Positions 19,401 to 30,527 of a DNA stretch of 64,000 bases are shown piece by piece (the first letter of the stretch is position 1; the number at the start of each line of letters is the position of its first letter). Below the pieces are notes generated by a model. The model had not been told where the DNA came from, did no database searches, and was given only the letters and a program-made list of their open reading frames with translations. This DNA is from Phoma sp. XZ068. Taxonomy: Eukaryota; Ascomycota; Dothideomycetes; Pleosporales; Didymellaceae. The stretch is from positions 1-64,000 of the forward strand of contig RBKR01000008.1 of NCBI GenBank assembly GCA_004835665.1, in the 5' to 3' direction. The translations under genes and the position numbers were made by a program.

Positions 19401-21850
19401 ATATAGACTTAATTAGAGTATTAAAGGCCTAGTATAAGGTAGCTAGCCTAGGCTTACTAGTAAAGAGAAGGGCTAGTAGCTAAGTAACCTTAGGTAGGCT
19501 ATAGCCCTATAGGTAAGTAGCCTAGCCTATTTTCTTAACCTAGAGTAAGTTATAGATTAGGTAGTAAGTAAAAGTAGTTATAGTAAGTACTCTACCTACC
19601 TACTTTACCTTAGCTACTTAGTTAAGCTAGGCCTTAAAGTCTATCTAGGTCTAGTAGAAGAGTTAGATAAATATACTACTATTACTAGCTATAGTAGAGG
19701 TAGTAGCTATAGTACTTTCTACTTTTTTCTTTTTTCTTTCTTTTCTCTTTTCTACTCTAAAGGTAATATACTAGAGCTAACTAGTAAGGCTACTATTTCT
19801 TAAGTACTAGTAAAGTATATCTAGCTTCTAGAGAAGCTTCTCCTCTAGAGTAAGCTTAATAGTATAACTATACTTTAGCTTAGGCCTCTAGTTATATATA
19901 GTATAGTAGTATATATATATAAGGTAAAGATAGTAGCTAAGGAATTAGTAGTACTTACTTAAAGAAGTATTAGTAAGTATATAATAAAGGGCCTAGTAAA
20001 CTAGTAGTGCTAGAATAGAAGGAGAGAAGGTAGGTAAGTATAGCTAGTTTCTTTAGTAGTAGTATAGCTTTTAGACTCTAGTATTAGCCTTAGTATATAT
20101 TAAGATAGAGTAAGTATTAAGATAGAGGGTCTCTTAGGCAGCTAGAAGGCAGGTATAGTCTCTTTTACTATAGCTATATAGCCTTATACTACTAAAGTAG
20201 TAAGAAATAAAAGTAAGTAGGATTACTATCTAGTATATTTAGTAGGCTAGAAAGCAGCCTAGTGTCTCTATATAGATAACTAGATCTAGTAGGTAATTAG
20301 CTTAAGTAGATAGTAGGTAGCTCTAAGAGTAAGTAGGTAAAAAAAAGAAAGTAGTTAAAGGTAGAGAGAGAGTAAGTTAAGAAGAGAGAAAAGTATAAGT
20401 AGATAAAGGAGGAAAAGCTATTTATAGTAAAGCTAGGCTTTAAAAAAGAGTATATAGAATAAATAAAAGATAGAGATAGAAGAGAAAAGAGTAAATTTAA
20501 GGTATATTTTTTCTATAACTACTTTTAAGAAAAGAAAGCTACTTTTTTTTTCTTTTACTAGCTAGTATACTCTAAAGGCTTATCTTAAGGTATACCTCTA
20601 GCTATTATCTCTTCTCTCCCTCTCTCTCTACTCTATACTCTTAAATTCTATACTAACTTATAAAGTAGAGCTATTAGAGAAAAAAGTAGGTAGGTTCCTC
20701 TTAGAGATAAGGGAAAAGAAAGAAAAATAGTAGTTTTCTTATACTATAAGTATTAGTATTTATAGCTTTTTCTTAACTTCTTATTATATTAGTTTATACT
20801 TAGTAAGCTACTTCTAAACTATAACTTTAATATTATTATTTAGAGTATTTTTAGCTATAGCTAAATTAATAATAAAGTATTACTATAAACCTCCTATACA
20901 AAAAAAAGCTTTATACTTTTATAGTATAATAAAGTATATCTTTTTCTTCTAGCTAAGCTTACTAGTAATCTTTCTTATAGTATATATATATTATATTCTT
21001 ATTAATAGTAATAAAGCTATATATCTTATACTATAGCCTGTCTAGTAGTTTTCTAAGCTTTTCTATTAGTTATACTAGCTTATTTAAAAGCTTAATATCT
21101 ACTATATTAATTAGTATAAATTAATTAAAGTATTTAATAACTTGTTTTTAAGTTATAGCAGGCATACTATAATGCTATAAAAGATATATATTAAAATTAA
21201 TAATAGTAGTATAATACTTTCTATATACTAAAATACTAAACTCTTATAAAAAGTAAAGAATTTTAGTATAATTATTAAGTAATACTTATAAGCCTCTTTT
21301 ATAGTGTTGTATGCTACTACTTATTATATTAACTTACTCTTATAGTGTTAATAGATAGCTATTCTATACTAGCTCTATTATAAACTCTAAGTTAACTCTA
21401 AGTTAACTCTAACTCTACTATATTAGTAGATCTATAATTTATTATAAATAATACTACTAGTATAATATTTAGATATATATAAGAAGACTTTATATAAGTA
21501 TTATTATTATATAGTACTTTATTTTTAATAAGTTAGGTATATAAAGTTTAACAAGTTGCCTCCTTAATTTTAGTATAAAACTCTAACACTAAGTAATATT
21601 AAGCTAATTTTGCTACAAGAAGGGCCTCTCTTGTTACCTTATAGTAGATAGAGTAGTTTTAGGTATACTATAGACAGCAGCAGCGTTACTAGCTTAACTT
21701 TATATTAGATTTTATAGCTTAGATAGCAACAGTAATTCTTTCTTCACGGGGAAGTAATTTAATATTAGGTTGTTGTAACATTGTTAGTAGTAGTAAAAAG
21801 AGGTAGGATCTTGGCAAGGTGCGCTATTCTAGTAGTGTGCGCTATTCAGT
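16478..21850. repeat. AT-rich, RIP-like degenerate repeat DNA
   Basis: About 5.4 kb with the same CA/TG/CG depletion as 11061-14606 and no usable open frame. Patches with more G (18700-19500, 20300-20480) and their pyrimidine counterparts suggest remnants of coding strands of older elements. I could not assign a transposon family. From about 21560 the mutation density drops. Confidence 0.8.
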
Positions 21851-22009
21851 AGTAGATAGCGTGAATTACAGAGTCGGAAATTTTGTTCGCTACGTGCAAC
21901 ACTATAGTCTCCCACCAAATTAGCCAACTCTATAAGGCTGCGCCTAGAGACCGGTGCATAAAATTAGATAAACAGTGACGGAACGCCTGGTTTTCGCGCT
22001 TGGTATAAG

Positions 22010-22107
22010 CTGAAGTGGGTATGATTTGTAAGATGCGGCATTGACCTGAAGTGGGTATGATTTGTAAGATGCGGCATTGACCTGAAGTGAAAGTGATTTG
22101 TAAGACA
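22010..22107. repeat. 36-bp tandem repeat, 2.7 copies
   Basis: Two identical 36-bp units (22010-22045 and 22046-22081), each starting CTGAAGTGGGTATGATTTGT, are followed by a 26-bp partial, diverged third copy. They lie about 350 bp upstream of the alpha/beta-hydrolase start codon, so they could be promoter elements; that is not shown. Confidence 0.9.
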
Positions 22108-22453
22108 ACACGCTAATAGCGACTATAGTGAAATTGGGCCGGCTGAGATGGACTGTGTACGGTACAATTTTGAATGACAAGGGGACCTTAGCAAAGGGCC
22201 GAAATGCGATCAGCCGGGTTGGAGCCGGCTCTCATGCGCGACTGTTTAGCTCAGCTGTTGATGGGCTTACTAGCCGGTCCTTCTCTGGCTGATTGCTTGG
22301 ATGAAATCACATGATGAAAATAACCCGGTTGTCTACGCGGCTACCTCCATGCAGGTCGCAGCTTATAAGGGGACGTCCCGCAACCAAATAATTGCATATC
22401 GGATTCCACCGCAACTTTTCAATCATTCAAGAAGAAAGATCGAGTTAACCACC

Positions 22454-23637
22454 ATGCGTTTCCCAAGTTTCCTCTCGGCTGCAGCGCTTCTGCTTCTTGC
22501 AGGTGCGCAGAGCAGCACTGCAGTGCCTACCAACGCGTCCGCGTCCGACATTCCCACTAATGGCGCTGAACTTGTTCCGCCAGGCCAAAACTATCCTGGA
22601 AATATAGACGCCGTATCCTGGTCGACGCGTCCTGAAGTATATGACCACAACGGCGACGCAGTGCGCCATAGACGCGCGCGCCTTAACAACATCAGGATGC
22701 ACTACTATACTGCTGGCTCTGGACCACCACTACTGCTAGTCCATGGCACACCAAAGACGAACTACTATTGGTACAAGGTAGTTCCGCTGCTTAGCCAGCA
22801 TTTTACTATTGTGGCGCCGGATCTTCGAGGCTTTGGATATACCGACAAACCTGCAGCAGAGATGGGCTACGACAGCCGGACGAATGCAAAGGATCTTGCA
22901 GACTTAATGACAATGCTTGGACATAACACGTTCTACGTCCATGGAGAAGACCGTAAGTCAAGTCATAAGCTACTTCACAGAGGAAGTTGACACAATTCCT
23001 AGGTGGCGCAGAGTTCGCCTACGTCCTGGCAGCCTCCTACCGCGACCGTGTCCTTGCGCTTTCCTTCGGCGAAATGCTGCTTTCAGGCTATGGCCTAGAT
23101 AATGCCTCGTACTTTACTGCGTCAAACATAGCGCTCCAATACCAACAGCGCGGCGTCTGGAACTGGCACATCCCCTTCTTCTTCTTAACTGACGTTGCAA
23201 CTATGCTAATAACAGGCCGCGAGGAAGAGTTCTGGACTTTCTTCTTAGAGGCTGAGTGTTATAGCCCTGTTGCGCTTAGTCGGGAGGCGATTGCGGAGTG
23301 GACTTCTTTGGCAAAGGGACCTGCCGGGTTGAGGGGAATCCTGGAGACTTATCGTGCGGGACTTGTAAATGGTAAGTTAAAACAGCTGGAAGATAAGGTC
23401 GGGGACTAGTGTTAACGTTTTGCAGGCCAGATTAATCGCGAGCTTGTGCAGAATAAGCTGCAGATACCGGTTATGACAATTGGATCACCAGAAATCTACG
23501 GCTCTCTTGTCAAGCCAGAGATGGAGATGGCTGCTGAAAATGTAACCCAAAGCTACATCTTTGAAGAGTGTGGACATAGTCTTGCACTGGAAGCAGAGGT
23601 ACGACTAGCAGATGCGCTTGTAAAATTCTTTAGCTAG
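22454..23637 (+). CDS. Secreted alpha/beta-hydrolase, epoxide hydrolase/dehalogenase family
   Basis: Three exons: 22454-22952, 23003-23371 and 23426-23637, with GT-AG introns of 50 and 54 bp, giving 359 aa in frame. The start was chosen at ACCATGCGT because it opens a signal peptide (MRFPSFLSAAALLLLAGAQS); an upstream in-frame ATG at 22301 would bury it. Motifs: oxyanion HGTPK (His 97), nucleophile elbow with Asp about 166 (HGEDRGAEFA, split by intron 1), and catalytic His about 340 in CGHSLALE. The acid residue usually found as a GGD-like motif appears as GSPE here, so activity may be altered. A cap region with WNWHIPFFF resembles soluble epoxide hydrolase/haloacetate dehalogenase relatives. 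The substrate is unknown. The gene is an island between RIP-like blocks, with a transposon end only 24 bp past its stop. Confidence 0.85.
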
Positions 23638-23661
23638 AGAGGAAACTACTACGGTGTTAGG

Positions 23662-25100
23662 TATAACGTGTTCTATCATTGAGTGCGCCAAACCATCGAG
23701 TGAGCCAAAATCTCTTGGCACCACCAACTTATGTTACGAATTATCTATTTCATCACTATTAAACAAAGACCTGCGTATGTTATGCATACATCAGATTTAT
23801 AAGATCCTTCTATATCCTTTTTGCACGTTCGAGCGTTGTGCCCAGTCCCGCCACAATTTCCGCAGCGCCGTAGAGCTGGTTGAGCTATTTCTTGATTACT
23901 ACCACCACGAGCCTTCTTAGATCGCTGAGACGCCGCAAACGCTTTAGCAGCTACCTGCGCTAACGCTGCACCATACTCTAATGTGCCACCTTGCTGAATC
24001 TACTTCCTTTTGCGCGATTTCCGCTTAGTTATTACTGCTAATTGCTCTTCAAGCTTATAATTGCGGGCAACAAGCAGAGCGTTTTGGTGCAGCATAAGTT
24101 CAGCGCCTTTTATAAGCTGAGAAAAGCCTGCCTGCGCTGTAACAGGTGACCGAGTAAAGGACTCGTGTATGAGCTTAGATTGAGATCCAAACTCGTGAGT
24201 ATTGCTTGGAGTCTTTGACTGCCACGGCGTCTCTAGAAGGAGAGGTTCTGGCGGGGTACGCAGCCGTACTTCAAGGCGATCCAACACTACTTGCGCGTTC
24301 GTAGGGACTAGTCCTGACGCCTTAAAGGCCTTTTGACAGTTCTCCTCTGTAAACACATTAAAAAACGCGTCTTTAAAGGCGGGGAGAAAGCCTTCTTTAT
24401 TAATGTGGAAGACGCGCTGGTGTGCCAAGTCTTAAACGCGCTAGGAGTACTTGCGCTTTACCGGCAAGAAGCAGACTACGTTAAGTGACTAGAGGATGTG
24501 CAATAAGTAAGGTAGCATACAGGTAGTAAGGATCTTGTGCCTAAGGCAGTAGTCTTTAAAATCCTAGTTAAGATAGCTCTTATAGCTATCTAAGATAAGC
24601 AGTCTATACCCTCTAACTTAATATACTTTTATATATATATTAAAGTGCTTTAACTACTTAAGACTAAGTATATTATTTATCTAGCTATTCTTAGAGACTA
24701 AGAGCTTCTAATTATATAGTATATCTACCTTATTATACTATATAGAGATATAGACACGTCCTTTATAGATAATAAATAGTAGAGTTATATACCTAGTAGT
24801 ATAGATACTCTAGATAACTATAACCTACTTATAATTACCTAGCTAAATAAGCTTAGGTTAAGTATATCTCTCTAAGCCTATAATAACTTTTATAAAGCTA
24901 ATAATACTTATCTAGAAGCTAGTTTTATTAAAGTTATATATATTATTATTATAAATACTATACTTAGCTTTAGTATTTTTAACTAGTATAAACTATATAC
25001 TAATCTTCTCTAGATCTTTCTAGAGTATCCTCTAATAGTTCTTTACTTTATTAAAAGCTATTTTAAGCTTATCTAAGTAAATTATAAATCTCTTAGCCTA
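23662..25100 (-). mobile_element. Second, diverged pogo-family element, half RIP-degraded
   Basis: Minus-strand sequence from about 24430 down to about 23745 encodes the C-terminal third of a pogo transposase related to, but clearly different from, the intact one (TPSNTHEFGSQSKLI, then CGNCGGTGHNARTC), broken by one TAG after RKSRKRK. Upstream, past 24430, the same protein continues only as RIP-degraded sequence. Recognisable traces are CLRHKIL near 24530, RLLILDSYKSY near 24590 and a WLKHFD-like stretch near 24650. The end at 23662 (TATAACGTG..., with duplicated GAGTGCGCCAAA/GAGTGAGCCAAA words) resembles a pogo terminal repeat. The other end was not found, so the right boundary is approximate. 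Confidence 0.75.
24000..24428 (-). pseudogene. Transposase C-terminal fragment (pogo family)
   Basis: A 142-residue open stretch covering the region after the last catalytic Asp. It aligns by eye to residues about 345-480 of the intact transposase (shared LEVRLRTPPEP, FGSQSKLI, LIKGAEL). It is interrupted by TAG, after which the frame continues for about 80 codons into a CCHC knuckle. No start codon or catalytic triad remains intact, so it cannot be functional. Confidence 0.85.
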
Positions 25101-28100
25101 TTACTTATTTACTAGCTATTAAGATTATAAACTAAGTAAAGCTTATAAATACTTCTAAGGTTAGTTCTCTAGAATAAGTACTAGTATAGAAAGAAGTTAG
25201 TATAGATACTTAGTAAAATACTATAATAACTATAGAGTTAATAATAAGTAGTATAGATAGTTAATCTATCTAGGTTAAAAGTTAGGTTAAGTTTTAATAA
25301 TAAAGTTAATAAATAAGGTTAAATATAATACTATAAGAGTAGTATTCCTAATTACTATATACTATAATAATTATAGTAGCTTACCTAGCTTACTATAAGC
25401 TATATAAGCTAAGATTACTAAGCTTAATATAAGTAGTATAAGCCTTTATATATAGTCTACCTAGCTTATTTACTAAGAGGTAAGCTTATTATATAACCTA
25501 TAATAAAACTATATTATAACTATACTATAGAGAAAGCCTTATATAATTATTATATTAGAGCTATTAGTACCTAAGGCTATTAGTATTCTAGTTAGCTAGT
25601 TATAAGTAGATTATAATACTATTCTCTCTTCTTCTAGAACTTACTTTAAGTTTTATTAGCTATTCTTTATAAGTATAGCTCTACTACTACTTAGTTCTTA
25701 TTATATTATTATATTCTCTACTACCTAAAAGCATCTATATCTTAGTATTAAAATCTATTACTATAATACTATTATACCTATTTTTTATAATTATTACTTT
25801 ACTTTAGGCTATAATTATTTTATTATACCTTCTATAAACTATCTAAAATATACTAAGTATATCTATATTAGGTATTTATATATTAACCTATTTTAGAAGT
25901 TCTTAGATAAGATATAAGCTAAATAATAAAAAAAAGGTATAAGAAAATAAAAAGTTATTATCTAAAGTAATTATATAATTACTATATAATAAGAAAATTC
26001 TAGCCTAAGTAAAGAATAAAGCTATAAAGAAGGCTAAGTGCCTAGTAAACAAGTTAAAGAAGTTAGGTAAAGATATTTATACTAAGGAGATTAACTACTC
26101 TATAGTAAATATACTAGTAGAGTATTCTCTTATAATATAGGCTATACTTAACTTACTAGATACCTCTATAAATTTTAAATAAGTTTAGTAGTTATTAGTA
26201 ATTTATAAGGTTTATAACTAGCTTTTATATATTTTTTATATTAAGGTAGTATTATAATCTTAGAGAAAGAGATATAGTATAATAAAGATATAGTTATAGA
26301 TTAATAGCACAGGGCTAGAAAGGCTATATAACATTCTATAATTCTATAGAAATAAACTATACTAAAAATATAAGATAATATAAGATACTATATATATATT
26401 CTATAGAAAACTATAAACTACTTATAGAAACTATAGGGCCCCTTATAAGATATTATAAAATAGTATAGAAAATATAGGATACTCCTTAGTATATAGTAAG
26501 TAAAAATACTACTCTTATAGTATTATATTTAATTTTATTAATTAACTTTATTATTAGAACTTAACTATACTCTTAAGCTAGATAGATTAACTATCTATAC
26601 TACTTATTATTAACCCTATAGTTATTATAGTATTTTACTAGGTATCTATACTAACCTTTTTTATACTAGTACTTATTCTAGAGAACTAACCTTAGAAGTA
26701 TTTATAAGCTTTACTTAGTTTATAACTTTAATAGTAGATTAGGTTTAATTAATATATTAAATATTCTATCTAGTAATAGTAGGTTTATTTAAAACTTTAA
26801 AGATTAAGTTAATTTTATTCTTAAAAGTATTAAAGTCTTTTATCTATATATTAACCTTATTAGAAGTATTACTTTTATTATAAAGTTAGATAAAGAGTTT
26901 AATCTAAGTAAATACTTTTCTATATATATAGCTTACTACTAAAGTAACTCTCTATTTAGCTATTACTTTATTTTCTTAGAATATAAAAAAAAAGTTCTAT
27001 TATAATAACTAGTTATCTAGCTTACTATAGTCTCTTCTATAGAAATTAAGTTACTTAATATTAATAGTATTAGTAGTAATAGTTTTTTCTATTATTTTAG
27101 TATTAGAGTTAGAGCTAGTAAAAGTAACTTTAGTTTCTAAAGTAGTACTTATCTTAGAGGTATTTAAAATATTAAGGTTAAATACTAAGTAAAGCTTATA
27201 AATACTTCTAAAGTTTATTTTCTAGAATATATACTAGTATAGAAGAGGTTAGTATAGATATCTAGTAAAATACTATAATAACTATAGGTTAATAATAAGT
27301 AGTATAGATAGTTAATCTATCTAGCTTAAGAGTTAGATTAAGTTCTAATAATAAAGTTAATTAATAAGGTTAAATATAATACTATATTAAGGTAGTATTT
27401 CTACTTACTATATACTAAAAAAGATTCTATATTTTTTATAATACTCTATTAAGTTCTATAGAAGGCTTTATAGTTTCTGTAAGTAGTTTATAGTTTTCTA
27501 TAGAATATATATATAGTATCTTATACTATCTTATATACTTAGTATAGTTAGTTTTTATAGAATTATAGGATATTATATAGTCTTTCTAGCCCTATACTAT
27601 TAATTTATAACTATAACTTTATAATACTATACTTTCTTTTCTAAGATTATAATAGTACCTTTATATATCTTATTAGATTAACTCTAGTTACTTATCTATA
27701 AGTACCTCTATCTTCTTAGTATATAGTACCTAGAAATATAACTCTTATAGTTTATATTTAACTTAATTAATTTACTTTATTATTAGAATCTTAACCTAAC
27801 TCTTAAGATACATAGATTATATCTATACTTTTTATTATTATCTATAGCTATTATAGTATTTTACTAGGTAACTATACTCTCTATAATAAGCTATTTATAA
27901 ATATATTTATTTCTAAGAACTAACTAGAACTAGTATATAAGCTTTACTTAGTATAACTTTAATAGAGGCTTAGTAAAAGTAATTCTCTTACTTACTAATT
28001 CTTTTACCTATAGAGTATATTATAAGTAATAATAAGTAATATAGATATAATCTATCTAGCTTAAGAGTAGGTTTAAAATTCTACTAATAAAGTAAATTAA

Positions 28101-28250
28101 TTAGGTTAAATATAAACTATAAGGGTTATATTCCTATATACTGTATACTAAGGGTGTTCTATACTTTTTCTATTATTCTACTATTATTCTAAAATAGTAT
28201 ATTATAGAATATTATAGGATTTCTTAGAATATACATAACATGTTCTAAAG
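24600..28250. repeat. AT-rich, RIP-like repeat DNA with inverted repeats
   Basis: About 3.6 kb, nearly free of CA, TG and CG. It contains at least five copies of a roughly 230-bp sequence: 25138-25366 (+), 26490-26722 (-), 27184-27417 (+), 27716-27955 (-) and about 28020-28150 (+, partial). No coding capacity is left beyond the degraded transposase at its left edge. Confidence 0.8.
26250..27690. repeat. Long imperfect inverted repeat (about 0.5-kb arms)
   Basis: 26250-26722 read on the minus strand matches 27184-27690 on the plus strand over two blocks in the same order: the 230-bp repeat, then a stretch with TTCTATAGAA and AATACTATA words. The spacer is about 460 bp. It could be the ends of one terminal-inverted-repeat transposon, or two copies inserted in opposite orientation. 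Confidence 0.65.
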
Positions 28251-28690
28251 TAGCGTTCTGCTAAGTCCTTTAGAACACGCAGGGTTGTTGTTATTAGTCC
28301 TTAATGCTAACCTTCTTAAAGGCCTGCAGTTAACTCTTTAAGTGTTATTAATTCCTTTACTTATCTTCTGCTGTGCCCCTTCTTAGGGTTCGTAACAATA
28401 AGTAATTAGAGTTAATCTAATAAGATATATAAGAGTGCTTGTAGACAAGTATATTATACTATGCTTGTGGACAAATATCTAGAGCACGTGTGTTATGCTC
28501 GTTGACGAGCAGTTACGTGACAAGACCATGTGGTCGTTCCTTCCCCACTTGTAACGGTTCTCTGGAGGAGTCAGGGATTCTAGTTGGCGGATACTTATTG
28601 CTGTGCCGTTCCCTCGTCTGGGATCGTAACATTAGGTTTGATTGGTCTGGCCGATTCGATTGAAAGCGCGTTCCCGTTGGATCGTAACAG
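28251..28690. repeat. Possible LTR retrotransposon termini (TCGTAACA ends)
   Basis: Three short copies of a GGGTTCGTAACA/GGATCGTAACA word occur at about 28387-28397, 28621-28631 and 28680-28689. The first two are preceded by a similar GCTGTGCC..TTC stretch. Many fungal LTRs end in TCGTAACA (family knowledge), so these may be 3' ends of solo or nested LTRs. No matching TGTTACGA start was located, so the call is tentative. The sequence here is only mildly mutated. Confidence 0.35.
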
Positions 28691-29111
28691 GTAGATATAC
28701 GCGTGGTATGTAGATTTTAATGAGTAGTACGTGTCGAGAACACTTACAAGTAGCTACATAGACGTGACAGCGGCGTGTATTGTCGGGCCGAATCGCTTTA
28801 CGTCAGGTACGTGCTGCGGAGAGGTGCCGGGAAGTAAGCGCAACCGCCGGACTTTCAAGATCGAGATCTCGGCTCTCCGTTGTACCCCTCGCTAAGTGCT
28901 CCGTGCTGCGGCTGCACATACCTAGGTACTCTTCACGTGTGTTACAGGATGATGGACCTCGCCCGTGGCAGAAACGCTAATCGCCTATGATAAATACAGC
29001 TACTGTGCGCCTTTCTATGTCATCCACGACTTACCAACCCAGCAGCCACTTTCGGTTTTGCTTCGCGATTCACAGTGTATTTGTGTAAAGGTCTTACGTC
29101 AATGTCCAACC

Positions 29112-30527
29112 ATGCTTAACCTACCCTTATCTACAGATAGCCTCCGCTACAATGAGCCAGTCGCCTTCCGCCTTCAAGTCGACAAAAAGCTTCTTGAGAC
29201 CACAAAGCAAAAGCTTGCTTTGGCTCGATATCCCCAAGAGCAGAGCGACTTTAATCAAGATGACTGGACACAAGGTGCAAAGGTTTCTGCAGTGCGAAAT
29301 CTAGCCGAATACTGGCGGGACAGCTATGACTGGAAGAAGAAGGAGGTGAGTGAAAGGAAGCGTAAACTAGGGAATGACATGGCGTTAGAGTCCTCTCGCT
29401 TCTTACAATGGCCAGAGCTAATTTTCGCAGGATGAATTGAACACAGCGTTCAACCATTTTCTAGTCAAGTTAAAAGTACCCGGGTACGGCCCACTCATTA
29501 TACACTTCACGCATGCTCGATCGTCCAGTTCTACAGCGATTCCTCTGCTATTCTCTCACGGCTGGCCAGGTTCCTTTGTGGAAGCTGTCAGGGTTGTAGA
29601 AGAGCTTAGTAGCCCAAAGGACAAAAGCCCTCAAACATTTCACGTTGTGGCTCCATCCATACCTGGATTTGGCTTCTCTCCTGCGCCCCTCCGATCTGGC
29701 GTGGGGCCCACTATCGTTGCCCGTGCGTATCACATTCTGATGACGGAGGTACTTGGCTATCCGTGGTTTGCAACCCAGGGTGGTGACTTTGGATCTTTCA
29801 TCACTCGTTCGATTGCCATCCAATATCCAGATTCTGTGGTCGCACAGCATCTCAACATGTTCCCAGTTCCCCCACCAACATTATGGACTGCGCCGCTCGC
29901 GTACCTTCGCTGGAAGCTTAGCAGCGTCCTGTATTCTGAATTCGAAAAAGATGCTCTAGAAATACGACGGAACTTTGAAATTGATCAAAGTGGTTACCTT
30001 GAACAGCAGAAGACGCGACCGCAAACGTTAGGATTCGCCCTCGGCGACTCGCCTATCGGCCTGCTGGCTTGGTTTGTGGAGAAGTTCCATGACTGGGTGG
30101 ACTGCCACGACGAGTTTTCTAGTGAAGATATCATAACGCTAGTCATGATGCATTGGATCCAGGGGGTGACACCTGGTCTGAGATTTTATCGAGAAGCCTT
30201 CGGTCGTGGCATGCGCGAGGCCGAAAAGACTTTCGAGACCTACGTGGCTGCTCCCACAGGAGTAAGCATGTACGCAAGGGAACAGTTACATGTACGCAAA
30301 GAAACACTCTCTCGTAGAACGAAAGCTGATTGTGATACTAGTGTCCGAAGGACTGGGCGAGGCAAGCAGCGAATATTTGTTTCTGGAGAGAGTATCACCG
30401 TGGTGGTCATTTCTCCACTCTAGAGCGTCCCGATGCGTTTGTTAGGGATATGAGAGATTTTTTCACGACGCCAATCGTGCAAACGGCGATAAAGTCCCGG
30501 GTTATCAAACAAAAGCGGGTGATGTGA
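29112..30527 (+). CDS. Microsomal-type epoxide hydrolase (EHN + alpha/beta-hydrolase)
   Basis: Three exons: 29112-29345, 29431-30291 and 30342-30527 (introns 85 and 50 bp), 426 aa. Residues about 13-110 form the N-terminal EHN domain (VDKKLLETTKQKLALARYP). The fold domain has HGWPGSF (about 121), nucleophile Asp about 197 in GGDFGSF, and the catalytic His about 388 in RGGHFSTLERP. The last exon is needed for that His: without splicing the 50-bp intron (GTACGC...CTAG) the frame runs into a wrong tail and stops at 30421. Enzymes of this family open epoxides to diols, usually on the ER or in the cytosol. No clear N-terminal membrane anchor is seen. The start at 29112 is the first ATG in frame. 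Confidence 0.92.

Noticed and set aside
22301..22453. Earlier in-frame ATG of the secreted hydrolase
   Set aside because: Would place 51 polar residues before a clear signal peptide; the ATG at 22454 has better context.
11061..28250. CRISPR array, tRNA or rRNA genes in the AT-rich blocks
   Set aside because: No regular repeat-spacer pattern and no cloverleaf or rRNA-like sequence seen; CRISPR is not expected in a fungal genome.
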